Positions 6,865-14,024 of a DNA stretch of 36,314 nucleotides are shown in pieces. Made by a program: the position numbers and the translations under genes. Within the stretch, counting starts at the first letter, position 1. Each line of letters starts with the position of its first letter. Under the pieces are notes generated by a model that was not told the DNA's origin, did no database searches, and worked only from the letters and a program-made list of their open reading frames with translations. The stretch covers positions 1 through 36,314 of the IMG/VR virus record IMGVR_UViG_3300025127_000112. One strand, 5' to 3'. The stretch is from a virus.

Positions 6865-8475
6865 ATGGCTATCTTTCGTGGCACAGGTGGCTCTGGCGAT
6901 TCAAGCACAGACACAACTGTTAACACCGTTACACAGAAAGCCGCAGAAGCCGCCGCCTCTGCTACTGCCGCCGCATCTTCAGCTACTCAAGCCGCTAACT
7001 CTGCGGCAAGCATTAATGCTAATATTGTAAACGACACTACTCCTCAACTTGGAGGAGAGCTTGATGGTCAGACAAATAAAATAACAAACATAGGTGACCC
7101 TACTTCTGCCCAAGATGTCGCCACAAAGACTTATGTTGACTCTCAGGTACAAGCTTCTGCACTACAAAATGTATCCGAAGACACTACTCCTCAACTTGGT
7201 GGAAACTTAGATACTAACGGTAATAACATTGTTTTTGGTAATAATGACCAAGCTAGATTTGGAACTGGAGGCGGTCAAGGTAGTTTAGTTATTTCAGCAG
7301 ACTCAACAGCGTCAACCATTGCTGAATCAGGTTCTGGTGATCTTACCGTTAAAGCAGATACTTTCAAAGTCACAAATGCTAATGGCTTAGAAGATATGCT
7401 TATTGCTACTCCAGATGCCGGAGTTGCGCTTTATCATAATGACGTTAAAAAACTCGAAACAACAAGTGGTGGAGCTACAGTAACAGGTATTTTAAATACG
7501 TCAGGAGTCGCCTCACTAGGTAATGTTACAACTATTGGCAATATTGTCATTACTGGAACAGTAGACGGTAGAGACGTAGCTACTGACGGCACAAAACTTG
7601 ACGGCATTGAGGCTTCTGCAACCGCAGACCAAACTGCCGCAGAGATTAGAACTCTTGTAGAGTCAGCATCAGATTCAAATGTATTTACGGATGCAGATCA
7701 CACGAAACTAGATGGTATAGAGGCCTCCGCTGATGTAACAGATGCCACAAATGTAACTGCCGCTGGCGCATTGATGGATTCAGAAGTCACTAACCTTGCA
7801 CAAGTAAAGGCGTTTGACTCTTCAGACTATGCTACAGCCGCACAAGGCACAACAGCAAACTCTGCATTACAGAATGTATCTGAAGACACCACACCACAAC
7901 TAGGCGGTGATTTAGATGCCAACGGTAAAAATATAAAACTTGGTGATTTTAGTAATGCTCCAACCGCAAATCAATTGTCTTTTGGAGCTAGTGATGACTT
8001 TACATTCAATTATAATGGTTCTTTGAATATTGCATCCATTATTTCTGGAGGAGATTTACGACTACAATCAGGAAATCAGGGTTCACAGAGCGTTACAGTT
8101 GAAACTAGCTCTGAAACAATGGCAGAATTTAATCCAAATTCATCTGTTGACTTATACTACAATAATTCTAAAAAGCTTGAAACGACTTCTTCAGGGATTC
8201 AAATTGATGGTAGTGATGGCGTTGCTATTTCAAGCGGTGCTATCTCAATAAAGAATGGTGGAACACAGTCATACATAGACTTGTACTGTGAGTCAAGCAA
8301 CGCGCACTACGCACGGTTACAATCACCTGCTCACTCGGATTTTAGCGGAAACATTACTTCTACATTACCTAATACGACAGGCACATTAGTTACTTCAAAT
8401 GCTCAAAGACGTATTGAAGTAGTAAGTTCTTTGCCCGGTAGTCCAGACTCGAATACTATTTATTTCGTTACCTAG
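6865..8475 (+). CDS. Tail fibre-like structural protein with internal repeats
   Basis: A 536-residue, Ser/Thr/Ala/Asn-rich protein. An N-terminal Ala-rich helix (about 20-52) could trimerise. It is followed by repeats: DTTPQLGG appears three times (about 57, 106 and 341, the last two in the longer form ALQNVSEDTTPQLGG), KLDGIEASA twice (about 244 and 286) and paired motifs YHNDVKKLETTS and YYNNSKKLETTS. Such modular beta-rich repeats are typical of phage fibres and of tail-fibre-like proteins in marine phages. The C-terminal LPGSPDSNTIYFVT is a short conserved end. No enzymatic motif is seen. GGAG precedes ATG 6865. It probably forms part of the host-binding apparatus together with the two downstream genes. 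Confidence 0.75.
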   Translation: MAIFRGTGGSGDSSTDTTVNTVTQKAAEAAASATAAASSATQAANSAASINANIVNDTTPQLGGELDGQTNKITNIGDPTSAQDVATKTYVDSQVQASALQNVSEDTTPQLGGNLDTNGNNIVFGNNDQARFGTGGGQGSLVISADSTASTIAESGSGDLTVKADTFKVTNANGLEDMLIATPDAGVALYHNDVKKLETTSGGATVTGILNTSGVASLGNVTTIGNIVITGTVDGRDVATDGTKLDGIEASATADQTAAEIRTLVESASDSNVFTDADHTKLDGIEASADVTDATNVTAAGALMDSEVTNLAQVKAFDSSDYATAAQGTTANSALQNVSEDTTPQLGGDLDANGKNIKLGDFSNAPTANQLSFGASDDFTFNYNGSLNIASIISGGDLRLQSGNQGSQSVTVETSSETMAEFNPNSSVDLYYNNSKKLETTSSGIQIDGSDGVAISSGAISIKNGGTQSYIDLYCESSNAHYARLQSPAHSDFSGNITSTLPNTTGTLVTSNAQRRIEVVSSLPGSPDSNTIYFVT

Positions 8476-8483
8476 GAAAACTC

Positions 8484-8711
8484 ATGATAAATACAATGAT
8501 TGAAGATATTTTTGAATCGGGTAATCCAAGCTACGTGGCGTCAATTCAACACAATTCAGTAGTTAGTACGTCTCGAGGAATCACAAAACTACACGGAGTC
8601 ATCGACGTAAATCCTCCTAACGGAGAAACTTATGAAGAGATAAGTAATGATGAGTCTATTTCTTCTGCAATGGTAATGGCTTGGCTTCAAACTTTTGAGG
8701 AACATCTGTAG
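8484..8711 (+). CDS. Hypothetical 75-residue protein between fibre genes
   Basis: A small acidic protein (ISNDESISSAMVMAWLQ near the C-terminus) with no cysteine and no membrane segment. ATG 8484 has AGGA eight bases upstream; a second ATG four codons later is possible. Its stop TAG shares one base with the GTG start of the large adhesin gene, so translation is likely coupled. It could be a fibre chaperone or a small virion component. No family is recognised. Confidence 0.65.
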   Translation: MINTMIEDIFESGNPSYVASIQHNSVVSTSRGITKLHGVIDVNPPNGETYEEISNDESISSAMVMAWLQTFEEHL

Positions 8712-11053
8712 TGGCAGTTTACTGGTTTGATCCATGTTTAGGCGGTGGTTTTAATGGTACGGATGATGTTTGTCATGGTACTACTGGCACAGCAAAAACA
8801 GGAACATATAGTAATCCGTTTGGGTTGGATGAAGTATTTAATACGTCAACTTCTAATCCTCTGGGTTTGGAGATTGGTGACGAAATTCGCATCAAGGGAG
8901 AACAAGATTCGTTTTGGTGGAGTAGTTCTACTTGGAATGTACGAGGGACTGCTTCTTCTCTGAATACCGTAATTGGTCAAACTGATAACTACCGTTATTT
9001 GTTTAATGGTAATGGCGTTACGATGCCCACTGATGCGTTCACTCATGCAGGTGGCACTGCTAGAACTGTTAACTTATTTATGGTTTCTAATACCAGTGAT
9101 TTCGACTGTGGTTGGGATAATCGTTTTATGTTTGTTGCCGGAAAGTATTCGACAACTGGATTAGCGTCTACCCGTAGAGATCCTAACGGGGCCGCTATAG
9201 CATATTTAGCGGCGGCATCAAATCAATATAAAAAAGTAGGGAACGCATCCTCTGGGCAAACTACAGCATCAACAAATCCTGAAGTTCAATTGAAGTGGTG
9301 TGTCAAAACTCCAGAGCGGACTACGAGCAGTAGCGCCCGATATTTTTTGGGCCTTTATACCTCCTCGGTCACAAGCGGCGGTGCGTCTGTTGCCGGACGG
9401 AAAGTAGCAGGAGGTATTACTGTCACGGACGGATGGTCATCCGAGACCGCGCAGAGTTCAGGATACTACAGCTTAATTTTTAACCCGGCTCATCACAACA
9501 GCAGTGCATACCGTGCATCGTATTTCCAGCCCGGGCCGATGGATATGCGAAATTCATATTTGGTTGGTTTTAATACGAGTTTTCAGTACTACAATTATCC
9601 ACTTACTGGATGCCTATATTATTTTCGTGAAGCAGAAAAACCCACTAACGACAGTTCGGTCTCTGGTTCAAACGTGTTTACAAGCACCATCTATTTGCCG
9701 AATCTGATGTGTACAAGACTTTACAACCAACTTAATCTTAATAACAACTCGAGCATTGCTAAATATACTGATATTAGATTTGGAACAACTTGTTTTTATG
9801 AAATTTATAACCAAAATCGGTATATGGGTTATGCAATTAGTTCATATACCCAACATGGTGGAATTACGACTCAGCAAATACATTACGAACGTGTCCTGTT
9901 TGGGGGAGGCAGTTCAATAACCTTTTATTTTGACTATGGTCAAACACCAAATAATTCTGCCTATATCGCTGATGCGGCAAGTGCGAGTGGAGTCAGTGGT
10001 TATCATTTTGGCGATATCATTGCGCTACCCTATGCTAACTCAAATGCTATGTTTACTATTGCGGCTAGCAATCCGCACGTTACGCTTAGATTAAAAAACA
10101 ACAGTACGTACTGTTCTGATCAGGCGGCAATGATTGCGGGAGGCACCTCTGCCGATCCTCTGAACTTCCACGCAGGGACAGGATTGACTAATGCCGCCAC
10201 CAATCCAGATTTTGCAGAGTGGCCATATGCGAATGAATTGTCTGTTCCCGGCCCTGTTGCTCGATCCCAATCAATCCCGGCAACCAACTGCCCTAGGAAC
10301 GTCATTGATGCGTCAGCAACTAATTTTTATGAGCTTGTGCAACTGCAAATTCCGCAGGCAGATACGGGCACTCAGACATATACCGCAGGGCGTATAAATT
10401 TTGTAAACGCTGACGCAGGCTTGTTCAACGAGGCACTTCTCGCGCATAGTCATTATTTTTCAAACGCAAATTATCATACTCAATTGGTGTTTAAGGAGTG
10501 CAACCTGACTGAAAACAGCGGCGGTCCGGTGGTCTATGGTACGTCTCATGATGTCGATGCTGGATCAGCGAGAGGGAGTTTTGCGTACACGAATTCAGAT
10601 AACGAGTTGGTTATTATTCCTAATCGTGATTCGAGTAAAATAAAATCACATAGTCTTTTTTACATACCGGTCACGGTCCCTGACTTGTCTAGCGCCTCGA
10701 CGATGACCACAACTGTTGAGTGGTATTTAAGTAACTGGTATGCATTGTCAGGATCGACAGAAACAATAATCCAAATAAAATTTCCGCTCACTATCAGTGC
10801 TACCGGGACTATCGCATATACAACACAAGGTTGGCCTAGAGGAGGTTCATACGCTGAATATCCGACACAGTCCAGCCCAATTACAGCGTCACTGGCTAGG
10901 ACAGTGGGTTCAGGAGTCATCGAGCCTGTAGCGACGGGTGTCATTAATCCGAATGCAATGTATGTCGCAGTCGGAATGTATTTGGCTGACAACACTAGTC
11001 TCGCGGCAAACAGCCGTGTAATTATAAAGTCAGTCACTATAACGGCCAGTTAA
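8711..11053 (+). CDS. Large adhesin-like tail protein
   Basis: A 780-residue protein starting at GTG 8711 (FDPCLGGGFNGTDDV near the N-terminus), with GAGGAAC upstream. It is rich in Gly, Ser, Thr, Asn and aromatic residues and looks all-beta, as in receptor-binding or beta-helix tail proteins; no enzyme motif is visible. No signal peptide is present, consistent with a virion protein. Base composition differs from its neighbours: bases 9301-9480 are about 53% G+C by hand count, visibly above the surrounding A/T-rich genes, and codons such as GCG, CGG and TCG are common. This suggests recent exchange of a host-range module. Position between a fibre gene and lysis genes supports a tail role, but the exact function is inference. 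Confidence 0.65.
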   Translation: MAVYWFDPCLGGGFNGTDDVCHGTTGTAKTGTYSNPFGLDEVFNTSTSNPLGLEIGDEIRIKGEQDSFWWSSSTWNVRGTASSLNTVIGQTDNYRYLFNGNGVTMPTDAFTHAGGTARTVNLFMVSNTSDFDCGWDNRFMFVAGKYSTTGLASTRRDPNGAAIAYLAAASNQYKKVGNASSGQTTASTNPEVQLKWCVKTPERTTSSSARYFLGLYTSSVTSGGASVAGRKVAGGITVTDGWSSETAQSSGYYSLIFNPAHHNSSAYRASYFQPGPMDMRNSYLVGFNTSFQYYNYPLTGCLYYFREAEKPTNDSSVSGSNVFTSTIYLPNLMCTRLYNQLNLNNNSSIAKYTDIRFGTTCFYEIYNQNRYMGYAISSYTQHGGITTQQIHYERVLFGGGSSITFYFDYGQTPNNSAYIADAASASGVSGYHFGDIIALPYANSNAMFTIAASNPHVTLRLKNNSTYCSDQAAMIAGGTSADPLNFHAGTGLTNAATNPDFAEWPYANELSVPGPVARSQSIPATNCPRNVIDASATNFYELVQLQIPQADTGTQTYTAGRINFVNADAGLFNEALLAHSHYFSNANYHTQLVFKECNLTENSGGPVVYGTSHDVDAGSARGSFAYTNSDNELVIIPNRDSSKIKSHSLFYIPVTVPDLSSASTMTTTVEWYLSNWYALSGSTETIIQIKFPLTISATGTIAYTTQGWPRGGSYAEYPTQSSPITASLARTVGSGVIEPVATGVINPNAMYVAVGMYLADNTSLAANSRVIIKSVTITAS

Positions 11054-11054
11054 A

Positions 11055-11288
11055 ATGAACATTACGCCTTTTGGATTTAACATTGGTTTTACAACTCCAA
11101 CTTTATATCCATTTGGTTTTACAGGAAGCTATACACCTCCTGCATCTGGCGGTGGCGGTGGCGGCGGTGGAGGTGGCGGGTCATCGTTGACTGACATATA
11201 TTTAGGATCAAATGCATTTTCAGCAATTTATGTCGGCAGTACCCAAGTTACAGAGGTTTATGTCGGGTCAACAAAGGTATGGGGATAA
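11055..11288 (+). CDS. Gly-rich small protein with tandem YVGS repeats
   Basis: A 77-residue protein. The N-terminal part is aromatic (FGFNIGFTTPTLYPFGF), then a run of 11 glycines, then three consecutive 10-residue repeats of the form (I/V)Y(L/V)GS(N/T)xxxx: IYLGSNAFSA, IYVGSTQVTE and VYVGSTKVWG. Similar VYVGST..W ends occur in marine phage tail proteins. The layout (aromatic anchor, flexible linker, repeated beta strands) suggests a virion attachment piece used with the preceding adhesin. That role is inference. It lies only 1 base after the adhesin stop, and its own stop overlaps the next start as TAATG. Confidence 0.7.
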   Translation: MNITPFGFNIGFTTPTLYPFGFTGSYTPPASGGGGGGGGGGGSSLTDIYLGSNAFSAIYVGSTQVTEVYVGSTKVWG

Positions 11289-11476
11289 TGACAACCGATG
11301 CAACTAAAACTTTTGTAGATGGGATTTCAATAGTAACAGTGGTCAGTACTTTAAATGCTTGGTTGCCGCCGTTAGCCGCTGGGTTTACAATAATTTGGAC
11401 AGTAATTCGAATTTACGAAACTAAAACAGTACAACAAGCTCTGGGCAAAAACAAGGAACGCCCAGATGATAGCTGA
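11288..11476 (+). CDS. Holin-like small membrane protein
   Basis: A 62-residue protein. ATG 11288 overlaps the preceding stop as TAATG and is preferred to ATG 11279. A hydrophobic stretch (about 13-43: ISIVTVVSTLNAWLPP and LAAGFTIIWTVI) can form one or two membrane helices, followed by a charged tail (KNKERPDDS). Small proteins of this form beginning MTTDATKTFVDG occur in marine phages and are usually labelled holins, which open the inner membrane for the lysozyme. The lysozyme gene is 10 kb away at 938, so the lysis functions are dispersed. A second holin candidate lies at 12103. Confidence 0.6.
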   Translation: MTTDATKTFVDGISIVTVVSTLNAWLPPLAAGFTIIWTVIRIYETKTVQQALGKNKERPDDS

Positions 11477-11909
11477 ATTAGCCGCCGCTAATGCCGCCTT
11501 TGGTGTCATCAAGGAGACCATTGCGAATGGGAAAGAAATCTACGAAGCAGGAGAAGCTCTTGCAGACTATTTCGGACTTAAAGCACAGATACAACAGAAG
11601 GCGCACGAACATGGCTATAAGTCAGATTTACAGGCCTTCATGGCCGCTGAACAGCTAAAGGATTATGAAGCTAGTTTAAAACAAATGATGATCTGGCAGG
11701 GACGAGGAGGTCTCTGGCAGGATTGGTTAGCATACCAACAAGAGATGAGACAAAGCCGTGAGGCCGCAGAAAAAGAAGAGAAACTCAAGAAAGCTAAACG
11801 TAAAGAACAGATTGTTAATGTTTGCCTTAGCGTTGCTCTTGGTGCTTGTATTCTCTCAGCAGTCGGTTTGATTGGTTACATCTTTTATTGGATTGCTCAA
11901 CAGAGGTAA
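11466..11909 (+). CDS. Coiled-coil protein with C-terminal membrane anchor
   Basis: A 147-residue protein: Ala/Glu/Lys-rich helices (about 1-120), with a highly charged segment EEKLKKAKRKEQ (about 103-114), then one strong C-terminal transmembrane helix (about 117-142, VCLSVALGACILSAVGLIGY) and a short polar end. It overlaps the holin-like gene by 11 bases. The topology, a long soluble part and a C-terminal anchor, fits a lysis-accessory or membrane-tethered protein. It lacks the N-terminal anchor of a classical i-spanin. Homologues next to holin-like genes are common in marine phages, but the function is unknown. Confidence 0.65.
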   Translation: MIAELAAANAAFGVIKETIANGKEIYEAGEALADYFGLKAQIQQKAHEHGYKSDLQAFMAAEQLKDYEASLKQMMIWQGRGGLWQDWLAYQQEMRQSREAAEKEEKLKKAKRKEQIVNVCLSVALGACILSAVGLIGYIFYWIAQQR

Positions 11910-11913
11910 TCTT

Positions 11914-12099
11914 ATGTGGACAATATATGGACTTATTACAATTGCTTTGCAACCGGGCATAATACAAATTATAGAGCAAAAAGAATTTGACAACCCTCAA
12001 GACTGTTTTAAGGAAGCTATGGTAATCATGCAAGATTCAGAAGATCGTAGAGGAATGGTCTGTGTTCCAATCCCAGAAGATAAAAAAACAGGAGTATGA
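11914..12099 (+). CDS. Small protein with hydrophobic N-terminus
   Basis: A 61-residue protein starting at ATG 11914 with AGAGG in front. The N-terminus (MWTIYGLITIALQPGIIQII) is hydrophobic and could be an uncleaved anchor or signal. The rest is polar with two cysteines (DCFKEA and MVCVPIP) that could form a disulphide outside the cytoplasm. It sits among membrane protein genes of the lysis cluster, where an outer-membrane-directed accessory would be expected, but no lipoprotein box is present. Function unknown. Confidence 0.6.
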   Translation: MWTIYGLITIALQPGIIQIIEQKEFDNPQDCFKEAMVIMQDSEDRRGMVCVPIPEDKKTGV

Positions 12100-12102
12100 T
12101 AC

Positions 12103-12471
12103 ATGCTTGGCCTAGTCACAGCTATCACGAACTTGGCAGGTACATGGGTCAGTGCCAAGGCGGAATCAACCAAAGCCACCGCAGAGGCCAAAGCCACCGC
12201 ACTGAAAACAGCGGCACAGTCCACAGCGGATTGGGAGCGCATCATGGCCGAAGCCTCCAAGAGTTCGTGGAAGGACGAGTGGCTTACAATAGTATTCAGC
12301 ATCCCGCTGATTTTAGTCTTTATACCAAACATGGTAGAACATATTCAAGCGGGGTTTACAGCATTGGCAACTTTGCCAACTTGGTATCATGAGATACTCA
12401 TGGTAATTGTACTAGCGTCCTTTGGTGTTAAAGCCGGTAAAGGACTTATGGATATGATGGGGAAAAAATAA
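12103..12471 (+). CDS. Putative holin of the 3TM type
   Basis: A 122-residue protein. A short hydrophobic N-terminus (LGLVTAITNLAGTWV) precedes a charged Ala/Lys-rich helix (about 18-45), the segment WERIMAEASKSSWKDEW (about 44-60), and two clear membrane helices (about 61-76, TIVFSIPLILVFIP; about 95-112, EILMVIVLASFGV). This order with the SSWKDEWLT..FSIPL motif is that of the Holin_3TM family known from phages and gene-transfer agents. It would permeabilise the inner membrane at the end of infection. GGAG lies eight bases before ATG 12103. Overlap with the next gene is TAATG. Confidence 0.7.
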   Translation: MLGLVTAITNLAGTWVSAKAESTKATAEAKATALKTAAQSTADWERIMAEASKSSWKDEWLTIVFSIPLILVFIPNMVEHIQAGFTALATLPTWYHEILMVIVLASFGVKAGKGLMDMMGKK

Positions 12472-12605
12472 TGCCGGGATATGGAATGGGATACGGAATG
12501 AAAAAAAAGTCTACTACTAAAAAGACTCCAAAAATTAAAAAATTAACTCCTACAGGAAAACCGAGTTTAAAATATCTTAGACAACAAGCTAAGAAAAAGA
12601 AGTAA
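12471..12605 (+). CDS. Tiny lysine-rich protein, 44 residues
   Basis: ATG 12471 overlaps the upstream stop as TAATG. The N-terminus is Gly/Tyr/Met repeats (MPGYGMGYGM), followed by a strongly basic tail with about 16 lysines and the ending KKKK. No acidic residues are present. It opens a run of seven small basic proteins (to 13966). A nucleic-acid-binding or virion-internal role is plausible for such composition, but no family is recognised. Confidence 0.65.
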   Translation: MPGYGMGYGMKKKSTTKKTPKIKKLTPTGKPSLKYLRQQAKKKK

Positions 12606-12615
12606 GGAAAAAGTA

Positions 12616-13020
12616 ATGAGACAACGTTACAGAGCTAAAAGCAGTAAGCCAAAACAAACTTTAGAAGAAGCTCGCATAAAAAATGCTAAAAAAGCCCGTG
12701 AATTTCTTAGCAGAAAAGCTCCTACTAAACAAAATTTAACCCGTACAATAAGTAATATTAAGTCAGCAGTTGTTGGTAAGAAGTTTAAACAAACTGGACG
12801 TGGAGACGGGGCCGCTGAAACTGCAACAAGAAAGACCGCTATGGCAGATGTTAAGCGTGTAAAAGCCGCAACTAAAGCACGTACAACTGATGCAAAACGT
12901 TACACTATGGGTAAGTCAAAAGGTGGAGTTTCTTTTAAAGAAGCATTTGCATATCACCGCAAGAAAGGTGCAAAAACATTTACTTGGAATGGTAAGAAAT
13001 ACTCAACTAAGGTGAAATAA
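12616..13020 (+). CDS. Basic protein of the small-protein cluster, 134 residues
   Basis: Largest member of the basic cluster. It begins MRQRYRAKSSKPKQTLEEA and is rich in Lys, Arg, Ala and Thr throughout, with no cysteine or membrane segment. The C-terminal part (about 100-131) holds VSFKEAFAYHRKKGAKTFTW, a motif seen in small marine phage proteins where an aromatic/basic strand pair ends with a short WNGKKYS turn. GGAAAAA precedes ATG 12616. Likely a DNA-associated or capsid-internal protein by charge alone. Confidence 0.75.
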   Translation: MRQRYRAKSSKPKQTLEEARIKNAKKAREFLSRKAPTKQNLTRTISNIKSAVVGKKFKQTGRGDGAAETATRKTAMADVKRVKAATKARTTDAKRYTMGKSKGGVSFKEAFAYHRKKGAKTFTWNGKKYSTKVK

Positions 13021-13191
13021 ATGGCTAAAGGTGTAAAGCATTATTTTAGAGATGGTACAGAGCACAAAGGTGGTATGCATAAAGATGCTAAAGGACGTCC
13101 AATGTCTGGAGCAAAGCATACTAGCAGTAGTAAATACTTGTATCATTTTAAAGATCTTTCTGCAACTGCAAAGAAAAAGGCTAAAAGATAA
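13021..13191 (+). CDS. Small basic protein, 56 residues
   Basis: Starts at ATG 13021, directly after the stop of the preceding gene. Lys/His-rich (MAKGVKHYFRDGTEHKGG; HKDAKGRPMSGAKH; C-terminal KKKAKR). The alternating His/Lys/Gly pattern could bind metal or nucleic acid but no motif is complete. Its stop overlaps the next ATG as TAATG. Too short for standard ORF cut-offs, yet the close packing, consistent composition and intact frame support it. Confidence 0.7.
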   Translation: MAKGVKHYFRDGTEHKGGMHKDAKGRPMSGAKHTSSSKYLYHFKDLSATAKKKAKR

Positions 13192-13328
13192 TGGCTACTC
13201 CAACAAATAAAGCTTTGTACAATAGGGTCAAGGCTGAAGCTAAAAAGAAATATAAGGTTTGGCCTAGTGCATACGCATCGGGTTGGTTAACTAGGGAGTA
13301 CAAAAAACGTGGCGGAAAGTACAAGTAA
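13191..13328 (+). CDS. Small basic protein with KVWPSAYASGW motif, 45 residues
   Basis: The frame MATPTNKALYNRVKAEAKKK leads into YKVWPSAYASGWLTREYKKR (21-40) and GGKYK. The WPSAYASG core followed by an aromatic and a basic patch recurs in many short proteins of marine phages and viruses, so this is a real gene although its function is unknown. The start overlaps the preceding stop (TAATG) and the end overlaps the next gene by 20 bases. Confidence 0.75.
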   Translation: MATPTNKALYNRVKAEAKKKYKVWPSAYASGWLTREYKKRGGKYK

Positions 13329-13563
13329 ACCAAAAGGAGGTCTAACTAAGTGGTTCAACGAAGAATGGATAGACCTCAAGACCGGAAAACCGTGTGGTCG
13401 AAAGAGTGCGAAAGGGGGATCAAAAAGACCTTATCCATCTTGCAGACCCAAAGCTGTTGCCGCCAAGATGACGAAAGCAGAGAAAACTTCAAGCACTCGC
13501 AGAAAAACTGGCCCTGCAAAAATTAAACATAAAGTTACTGCATCGGGAAAACGTAGAAAATGA
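13309..13563 (+). CDS. Small basic protein with CGR...CRP motif, 84 residues
   Basis: Starts at GTG 13309 with GGGAG upstream, overlapping the previous gene by 20 bases. The N-terminal half has LTKWFNEEWIDLKTGKPCGR (about 12-31) and a second Cys in YPSCRPKAV (about 42-50). This WF..EW(I/V)D...G.PCGR...YP.CRP pattern is a known short phage/virus protein family of unknown function (DUF5872-like, from memory). The two Cys could bind zinc or form a disulphide. The C-terminal half is Lys/Arg/Thr-rich and disordered. Confidence 0.75.
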   Translation: MAESTSKPKGGLTKWFNEEWIDLKTGKPCGRKSAKGGSKRPYPSCRPKAVAAKMTKAEKTSSTRRKTGPAKIKHKVTASGKRRK

Positions 13564-13703
13564 AGAAGCCAAAATTTGCCCCTAATCCAAAACCAAAAAT
13601 TAAAGGTGTTAAGCCTATTGGTAATGGTTTTTATTTGGTACAGCCGGGAGTGAAAATTGAACCTCCTAAAAAGAAACCTAAACCTCCTACGAGAACATTT
13701 TAA
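13560..13703 (+). CDS. Small Lys/Pro-rich protein, 47 residues
   Basis: Coupled to the previous gene by ATGA (13560-13563) and to the next by TAATG. The protein is MKKPKFAPNPKPKIKG, a short hydrophobic middle (PIGNGFYLVQPG, 19-30), then IEPPKKKPKPPTRTF. Pro/Lys runs suggest an extended, disordered chain. No family known. Confidence 0.65.
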   Translation: MKKPKFAPNPKPKIKGVKPIGNGFYLVQPGVKIEPPKKKPKPPTRTF

Positions 13704-13966
13704 TGGCTACTAAAAAAGATCCAAGACTAGCAAGAGCAGGTGTGTCAGGCTATAACAAACCTAAACGCACTTCAGGCGGGGCTAAAAAGTTTGTAGTGGT
13801 TGCCAAAGAAGGCGACAAAATTAAAACTATACGTTTTGGTGATCCTAACATGACTATTAAAAAAGACCAACCCAAACGCAGAAAGTCTTTTAGAGCACGT
13901 CACAAGTGCGACACAAACCCCCCAAGTAAACTTACAGCCCGTTACTGGTCGTGTAAAAAATGGTAA
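13703..13966 (+). CDS. Conserved-type basic protein with VVVAKEGDKIKTIRFG motif
   Basis: An 87-residue basic protein, last of the cluster. FVVVAKEGDKIKTIRFGDP (30-48) followed by RRKSFRARHKCD (about 59-70) and ARYWSCKKW (79-87) is a pattern shared by many phage proteins with the motif VVAKEGDKVKTIRFG...FRARH...YW...W. Two Cys (C69, C84) are present. Its function has not been established; charge and the RARH motif suggest nucleic-acid contact. The promoter at 13969 starts immediately after its stop. Confidence 0.8.
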   Translation: MATKKDPRLARAGVSGYNKPKRTSGGAKKFVVVAKEGDKIKTIRFGDPNMTIKKDQPKRRKSFRARHKCDTNPPSKLTARYWSCKKW

Positions 13967-13968
13967 AC

Positions 13969-13997
13969 TTGACATTTGACCAAAAATGTGCTATAAT
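13969..13997 (+). promoter_or_regulatory. Consensus sigma-70 promoter for tail genes
   Basis: TTGACA (13969-13974), 17-base spacer, TATAAT (13992-13997), with TG at 13989-13990 for an extended -10. It lies between the basic cluster and the tail tube gene at 14025, leaving a leader of roughly 20 bases. Confidence 0.93.
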
Positions 13998-14024
13998 AGT
14001 ACATATGTATTCTAAGGTATTCTT

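Noticed and set aside
10660-11037. 125-codon minus-strand frame opposite the adhesin gene
   Set aside because: Antisense to a continuous large gene, with no ribosome-binding site or partner genes on that strand.
12096-12392. 98-codon frame overlapping the 3TM holin-like gene
   Set aside because: Composition is non-protein-like and the alternative frame has membrane helices and a recognisable motif order.
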